This document shows positions 60,601 through 64,000 of a DNA stretch of 64,000 nt, piece after piece. This DNA comes from Algorimicrobium sediminis (GTDB taxonomy: Bacteria; Bacteroidota; Bacteroidia; Flavobacteriales; Flavobacteriaceae): NCBI RefSeq assembly GCF_042684585.1, contig NZ_JBHULS010000002.1:62001-126000 (forward strand), given 5' to 3'. The translations under genes and the position numbers were made by a program. The first letter of the stretch is position 1; each line of letters begins with the position of its first letter. The notes under the pieces were generated by a model. It did no database searches, was not told the origin of the DNA, and saw nothing but the letters and a program-made list of their open reading frames with translations.

Positions 60601-62057
60601 TTATCTACGTAATACGTATTATTTGAAGCCACCAATTTTATTTGGTGCTTTTTAGCAAAATTAATTAGTACCGGATTTACCCTATTTTCGTCCTCCTGAT
60701 TATGACGCATAATTTCAATGTACAAATCATCTCCAAATTCAGCTTTCCACCATAGCAAAGCCTCTTCAGCTTGATTTTCGCCTACATTCAAAATTTTACT
60801 AGGCACTTCGCCGTACAAGTTTCCGGTTAGGACTATTAAATCGCTTTTATATTGTTGAATTAATTTTTTATCTATTCGGGGTAAATAATAAAAGCCATCC
60901 ACAAAGGCATGCGACGATAATTTAGCCAAATTATGATAGCCGCGCTTATTTTTAGCTAGCAACACAATTTGATAACCGTTGTCCTTTCTAGATTTATCTT
61001 TATGATCTTCACAAACAAAAAATTCGCAACCTAAAATGGGTTTTATTTCCTGTAATTTGGGTGTTTCGCCGCGATCCTCCGCCTCTTTATTTTTTGCCTG
61101 AATTGTTTTGTTATGTGCGTTTACTGCTTTTACAAAATGAAAGGCTCCCATCATATTAGCATGGTCTGTAAGCGCTACAGCTGGCATGTTGTGCTGGGCT
61201 GCTGCGGCCACTAATTTGGGGATGCTTATAGTAGATTGCAAAATTGAAAACTGCGAATGATTGTGCAAATGCACAAAATCCACATCCTGCAACTCCGAAA
61301 TATTGTCCTTTATTTCTTTGGCCGATAAGCCACTGCCTTGTGTTTTTAAAATTTGCTCGCGGATAGCAGCACTAGCCTGTTTTAAATTTATATGCTTTAA
61401 CCCAAGTAATTGAATTTCCTGCGGATTGGCTTCTGAAAACCTTTTAAAATAATCCGGATCTACGTCCAGAGCCTCTATGGTGTACTCTTGGCGCCTAAGT
61501 AGTTCTAAAAAGCAACGTGTTGTAGCCTCCACATCGGCTGTGGCATTGTGCGCCTCGGCAAATGGTTGGTTAAACAGGTATTCATGTAGTTCTGTAAGTG
61601 TAGGTAACTTAAATTTTCCGTAGCGTCCGCCTGGCAACTGACACAAACTGGCTGTGTGCTCCGTACAGGTGTCTAAAACTGGTAACTCCTGAAGCTTATT
61701 AGCCATGGCATACCTTACAAACTCGGCTCCCATAATATTTAAATCGAAGGTCACGTTTTGCCCTACTACAAACTTTGTTTTTTGTAAAGCGTCATTAAAC
61801 TTTTGCAAAACAACTTCCAGCAACTCGCCTTCCTGCAGGGCAAGCTCGGTAGAGATGCCATGAATTTTTTCTGCGTCGTAAGGAATGTTAAAACCCTCTG
61901 GTTTTATAAGAAAATCTTGATGCTCTATACAAGCACCCATGGCATCGTGCAATTGCCAAGCAATTTGAATACATCGTGGCCAATTATCGGTATCTGTAAT
62001 TGGTGCATCCCAACGCTTTGGTAAACCTGTTGTTTCAGTATCAAAAATTAAATACAT
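57669..62057 (-). CDS. dnaE: DNA polymerase III alpha subunit fused to DnaQ-like exonuclease
   Basis: Replicative polymerase catalytic subunit. At 1462 residues it is about 300 longer than Escherichia coli DnaE (1160). The extra part is an N-terminal DEDDh 3'-5' exonuclease (1-190) with all catalytic residues: D7 and E9 (DTETTG), D105 (GQNVTFDLNIMG), H170 and D175 (AEAHNATADVE). Then comes a linker, the PHP domain (VHLHNHSQFS, from about 262), the polymerase core with active-site aspartates in MPDIDIDF (D690, D692, D694), helix-hairpin-helix, OB fold and C-terminal tail. So proofreading and synthesis are on one chain. Unlike PolC, the exonuclease is at the N-terminus before PHP. The start is one convincing ATG. 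Confidence 0.95.
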   Translation of the reverse strand: MYLIFDTETTGLPKRWDAPITDTDNWPRCIQIAWQLHDAMGACIEHQDFLIKPEGFNIPYDAEKIHGISTELALQEGELLEVVLQKFNDALQKTKFVVGQNVTFDLNIMGAEFVRYAMANKLQELPVLDTCTEHTASLCQLPGGRYGKFKLPTLTELHEYLFNQPFAEAHNATADVEATTRCFLELLRRQEYTIEALDVDPDYFKRFSEANPQEIQLLGLKHINLKQASAAIREQILKTQGSGLSAKEIKDNISELQDVDFVHLHNHSQFSILQSTISIPKLVAAAAQHNMPAVALTDHANMMGAFHFVKAVNAHNKTIQAKNKEAEDRGETPKLQEIKPILGCEFFVCEDHKDKSRKDNGYQIVLLAKNKRGYHNLAKLSSHAFVDGFYYLPRIDKKLIQQYKSDLIVLTGNLYGEVPSKILNVGENQAEEALLWWKAEFGDDLYIEIMRHNQEDENRVNPVLINFAKKHQIKLVASNNTYYVDKEDANAHDILLCVKDGEKQATPIGRGRGYRYGLPNQEYYFKSSDAMKALFKDIPEAITNIQEVVNKVEAFELARDVLLPAFDIPEQFKDPKDLEDNGKRGENAFLRHLTYEGAKKRYGEPLSEEVTERLDFELSVIENTGYPGYFLIVEDFIREARKMDVSVGPGRGSAAGSVVAYCLWITNIDPLKYDLLFERFLNPDRVSMPDIDIDFDDEGRSRVMDYVINKYGSSQVAQIITYGTMAAKSSIRDTARVLDLPLFDADRIAKLIPTMSKLAKIFGMSEKELSSKFRAEDLEKVNELLNISEGSDLQAETVNLARTLEGSVRNTGIHACGVIITPDDITKFVPVATAKDSDLYVTQFDNSVVEDAGLLKMDFLGLKTLTLIKDTVKIVKAKHNIDLDPDSFPLDDEKTYELFQRGETVGVFQYESPGMQKHLKELKPTVFEDLIAMNALYRPGPMEYIPSFTRRKHGKEAIEYDLPAMEEYLKETYGITVYQEQVMLLSQKLANFTKGEADVLRKAMGKKQIAVLDKMKPKFIAQAESNGHDAKKLEKIWKDWEAFASYAFNKSHSTCYAWIAYQTAYLKAHYPAEYMAAVLSNNMNDIKQVSFFMEECKRMKLAVLGPDINESYYKFSVNQDNAVRFGMGAIKGVGQGAVMTIVENRKKDGPYKSIFDFAKRIDLRAANKKAFENLALAGGFDGFKNTHRAQYFHDDGDGITFLEKAIKYGAKHQENENSAQVSLFGEASDVQIAEPEVPPCEEWGTMKKLAQEKEVVGIYISGHPLDDFKIEMTTFCNANLALLEHLETYVNRELTIGCVVTDVQHRVSKQGKGWALFTVEDYTNSYEFRIFGEEYLKFRHFLLKNSFLFIKVFVKEGWIKKDTGVRGEPRLQFNSFQLLHDVMETYAKKLSIQLNISDLEPAKIEALHGLLRSHSGNHALNFIVYDNEEQIKLSMPSRKQKIAISQELLQELERQDVFYKLN

Positions 62058-62229
62058 GGATTGTATGTGGTTTTAAAAATAAGGTATTGCTCTATAAACG
62101 GATGTTTAGGAGCTACAAATTATTCCATTCGGAAAAATAAGCCCATAAAATTACATAGAAATAAACCGTTTTTAATTAAAATTTTCAGAATTTTTTAAAA
62201 CAAATTCTAAAAATACTTGCTGGTTCCTA

Positions 62230-62237
62230 CAAACATA
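62230..62237 (-). promoter_or_regulatory. Possible dnaE -7 box
   Basis: The minus strand reads TATGTTTG, a TAnnTTTG match just after the preceding gene's terminator and about 173 bp before the dnaE start. Confidence 0.35.
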
Positions 62238-62264
62238 AAACGCAGCAAATTGCTGCGTTTTAAT
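62237..62264 (-). terminator. Terminator after DUF6252-like lipoprotein gene
   Basis: AAAACGCAGCA pairs with TGCTGCGTTTT over a three-base loop; the stem ends in TTTT on the minus strand. Confidence 0.75.
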
Positions 62265-62284
62265 AAAAAAATTAATTGTTTTAT

Positions 62285-63289
62285 TTATAGATTGTCCAGG
62301 TAATCTGGAATACCATCGCCATCGGTATCGTCGTTCGTCACATCGCCATCGGCGTTAGCATCTTCATCAATGGTTAAAATACCGTCGCCATCATCGTCGT
62401 TATCTAAATAATTTGGTACACCGTCGCCGTCTGTATCATCGTCTAAAACCGTTCCGTTAGCATTTACATCTTCATTTATAGTATCTAAAGAATCGCCATC
62501 GTCATCGGCATCCAAATAATTAGGCACGGTATCGCCATCGGTATCATCGTTAGTAGGGCTGCCATCGCCATCAACATCTTCTAATATAGATAATAAGCCA
62601 TCGCCATCATCGTCGTTACAAAACAAGCTGTCTATTATGTCTTGAATACTACCGTCTGCATCTATACAAGCCATTTGCTTGTTAATTAAGGCTTGTTTGT
62701 AAGCATTACAATTGGCAGAATAATCTGACGATGTTGGTGGTGTTTCGGCATACAACGCGGCCGCCAAAGCTTCCTGTATTTCTGCTTCTTCGCAGGACAT
62801 TACATTGGGCGCTGCCCCTGCGGGTAGTGGAATATCGAAAAAGACACCTTCGCTAAAAGTAACCACTTTTAACCCATTATTAGAGTAAGCGGTATAGAAA
62901 AATTCTCCAGACACGGTGTTATTGGCTGTATCAATTCGGGAAATTGTAATTTGTCCGCTAGCAGGGTACACGTTAAAATCTGGATTAGGTGCATTGGTGG
63001 TAGCAAACTGTGTTTTTTCGAAATCCAAAAATTCGGCTTGATTAGCCGCATTGCCACCTAACTGATAATTGCCAACCGCTAAAGAAGTAAGACGCAGGGT
63101 GACTGTTTCAAAATTATCGTTTCCTGTAATAACTAACAGGCCAGCGTCATTAAAAAAGGCGTTGTAAGTTGTCGCTTTCCAACGAATACCATCTTTTTTT
63201 CCTTGAAGCGCAGGTGTATTAAATTCAACTTCATCGTTACAGCTAAATATGGTGGTAAATACCAAGGCAATAACTAATAGTTTTTTCAT
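62285..63289 (-). CDS. Lipoprotein with calcium-binding TSP3-type repeats
   Basis: 334-residue predicted lipoprotein (MKKLLVIALVFTTIFSC, Cys17). The first half resembles DUF6252-type domains (WKATTYNAFFNDAGLLVITGNDNFETVTLRL...SGQITISRID). The second half is a string of acidic repeats of form DDDGDGI-L-EDxxxDG-x-NDDTDGDGxPNYLD, matching thrombospondin type 3 calcium-binding repeats. Such repeats give Ca-dependent rods used for surface display in Bacteroidota. Its ligand and role are unknown. Confidence 0.8.
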   Translation of the reverse strand: MKKLLVIALVFTTIFSCNDEVEFNTPALQGKKDGIRWKATTYNAFFNDAGLLVITGNDNFETVTLRLTSLAVGNYQLGGNAANQAEFLDFEKTQFATTNAPNPDFNVYPASGQITISRIDTANNTVSGEFFYTAYSNNGLKVVTFSEGVFFDIPLPAGAAPNVMSCEEAEIQEALAAALYAETPPTSSDYSANCNAYKQALINKQMACIDADGSIQDIIDSLFCNDDDGDGLLSILEDVDGDGSPTNDDTDGDTVPNYLDADDDGDSLDTINEDVNANGTVLDDDTDGDGVPNYLDNDDDGDGILTIDEDANADGDVTNDDTDGDGIPDYLDNL

Positions 63290-63322
63290 AATAATGTGTT
63301 TATTCTAAATAAATCGAAAACT

Positions 63323-63330
63323 CAAAAATA
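63323..63330 (-). promoter_or_regulatory. Promoter -7 box for lipoprotein gene
   Basis: The minus strand reads TATTTTTG, a TAnnTTTG match about 34 bp before the start codon. Confidence 0.45.
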
Positions 63331-63526
63331 GAATAAAAAAAATAAGAAATAGAATTTCTAGAAACATTTAAGCCAAGGCGACTTCATACGCACAAAAAAA
63401 CAACGCATAAAATACAAAACAATTCATTTACAACTAGTTGCTTAACAGATTCTTAAAAGCCCAGCAGCCGCTACTAGCGCCTAAAAAAGTTTCCTAAAAA
63501 AACACAAAATTTTAATAAAAATAAAG

Positions 63527-63534
63527 TATATTTG
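63527..63534 (+). promoter_or_regulatory. Promoter -7 box for rpsP
   Basis: TATATTTG is an exact TAnnTTTG element, 46 bp before the rpsP ATG; transcription would begin near 63540 and include the leader hairpin. Confidence 0.6.
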
Positions 63535-63551
63535 CAGCCTTATTAATAACC

Positions 63552-63566
63552 GAGGTCGCGAACCTC
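63552..63566 (+). promoter_or_regulatory. Leader hairpin before rpsP
   Basis: GAGGT and ACCTC form a 5-bp stem with the loop CGCGA, 15 bp before the start codon. It may be a protein-binding leader of a ribosomal operon; only position and symmetry support this. Confidence 0.35.
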
Positions 63567-63580
63567 ACTAATTAATTTTT

Positions 63581-64000
63581 ATGTCAGTTAAAATTAGATT
63601 ACAAAGACACGGTAAAAAAGGAAAACCTTTTTACTGGATTGTTGCAGCGGATGCGCGTGCAAAAAGAGATGGTAAATACCTAGAAAAATTAGGTATTTAT
63701 AACCCAAACACAAACCCTGCAACTATTGATTTGGATGTGGACGGTGCCGTAAAATGGTTACAAAATGGTGCACAACCAACAAAAACTGCCAAAGGTATTT
63801 TATCTTACAAAGGCGTTTTGTTAAAAAATCATTTAGCAGGTGGTGTTAGAAAAGGAGCCTTAACGGAAGAGCAGGCAGAAGAAAAATTTAATGCATGGTT
63901 GGAGGAAAAAACAGGTAAAATTGCCGCTAAAACCGAAAACTTATCAGCTGCAGAAGCAGAAGCCAAAGCCAAAGCTTTAGAAGCTGAAAAAGCAACAAAC
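63581..64000 (+). CDS. rpsP: 30S ribosomal protein S16, partial
   Basis: The first 140 codons of S16, cut by the right edge. MSVKIRLQRHGKKGKPFYWIVAADARAKRDGKYLEKLGIYNPNTNPATIDLD is the classic S16 start. The protein is longer than the ~85-residue bacterial norm: the conserved domain ends near residue 90, and a Glu/Ala/Lys-rich tail (EEKTGKIAAKTENLSAAEAEAKAKALEAEK) follows, a feature common in Bacteroidota S16. Binds 16S rRNA early in 30S assembly. Usually rimM and trmD follow. Confidence 0.97.
   Translation, partial: MSVKIRLQRHGKKGKPFYWIVAADARAKRDGKYLEKLGIYNPNTNPATIDLDVDGAVKWLQNGAQPTKTAKGILSYKGVLLKNHLAGGVRKGALTEEQAEEKFNAWLEEKTGKIAAKTENLSAAEAEAKAKALEAEKATN

Noticed and set aside
1..64000. CRISPR array or defence island
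   Set aside because: No regularly spaced short repeats, cas genes, restriction-modification or toxin-antitoxin pairs were seen.

Overview
The window looks like chromosomal DNA of a member of the Bacteroidota, most likely a marine Flavobacteriaceae. It is A+T-rich. Promoter-like TAnnTTTG boxes of the Bacteroidota sigma-ABfr type precede many genes. LytTR regulators, TonB-related domains, DUF6252-like lipoproteins and M56/BlaI pairs fit the same group. No species can be named from sequence alone.

Layout. 1-3363 (minus): a ferric-iron ABC importer (ATPase cut by the window edge, permease, lipoprotein binding protein). 3699-11273 (plus): an ilvE-ilvD-ilvB-ilvN-ilvC-ilvA operon, preceded by three consecutive Ile-rich leader peptides, each followed by its own intrinsic terminator. 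11572-13521: a TMEM175-type channel, a pirin and a small GNAT protein. 13660-22556: a PAS-PAS-PAS sigma-54 activator, divergent from a cluster with a good -24/-12 promoter that encodes an exported pirin, an exported isochorismatase-like hydrolase, a lipoprotein amidohydrolase, an azoreductase/quinone reductase, DoxX, YceI and a porin. 22728-23988: a near-identical second copy of the GNAT gene and a third pirin. 24410-29962: a DUF5996 protein, tRNA-Leu, an M20 dipeptidase and small single genes. 30232-33814 (minus): a complete phosphorelay set (receiver, hybrid-free histidine kinase, Hpt, LytTR regulator). 33944-37740 (minus): MmcQ/YjbR, a cyclase-type hydrolase, hemW, ruvC and an outer-membrane protein. 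37797-40824 (plus): a flippase-like membrane protein, a GT2 glycosyltransferase and a beta-barrel protein. 40836-43337 (minus): a TonB-like lipoprotein and an M56/BlaR1-BlaI pair with a three-site operator. 43572-50544: DUF456, a two-component system with a TPR kinase, DUF2254 and DUF2130.

50957-55811 is a 4.85-kb integrative element in the 3' end of tRNA-Asp. It is bounded by 17-bp direct repeats and carries a tyrosine recombinase, a large imperfect inverted repeat, an exported protein, an HTH protein and a gene II/X-type replication protein. After it come DUF58, trxA, a DnaQ-DnaE fusion polymerase, a lipoprotein with calcium-binding-type repeats, and the start of rpsP, which runs off the right edge.

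The most interesting items are the triple isoleucine attenuator array, the sigma-54-linked cluster whose genes share a possible quinone/aromatic theme, the minimal tRNA-Asp element with its structured DNA, the triple BlaI-type operator, and the proofreading exonuclease fused to the replicative polymerase.
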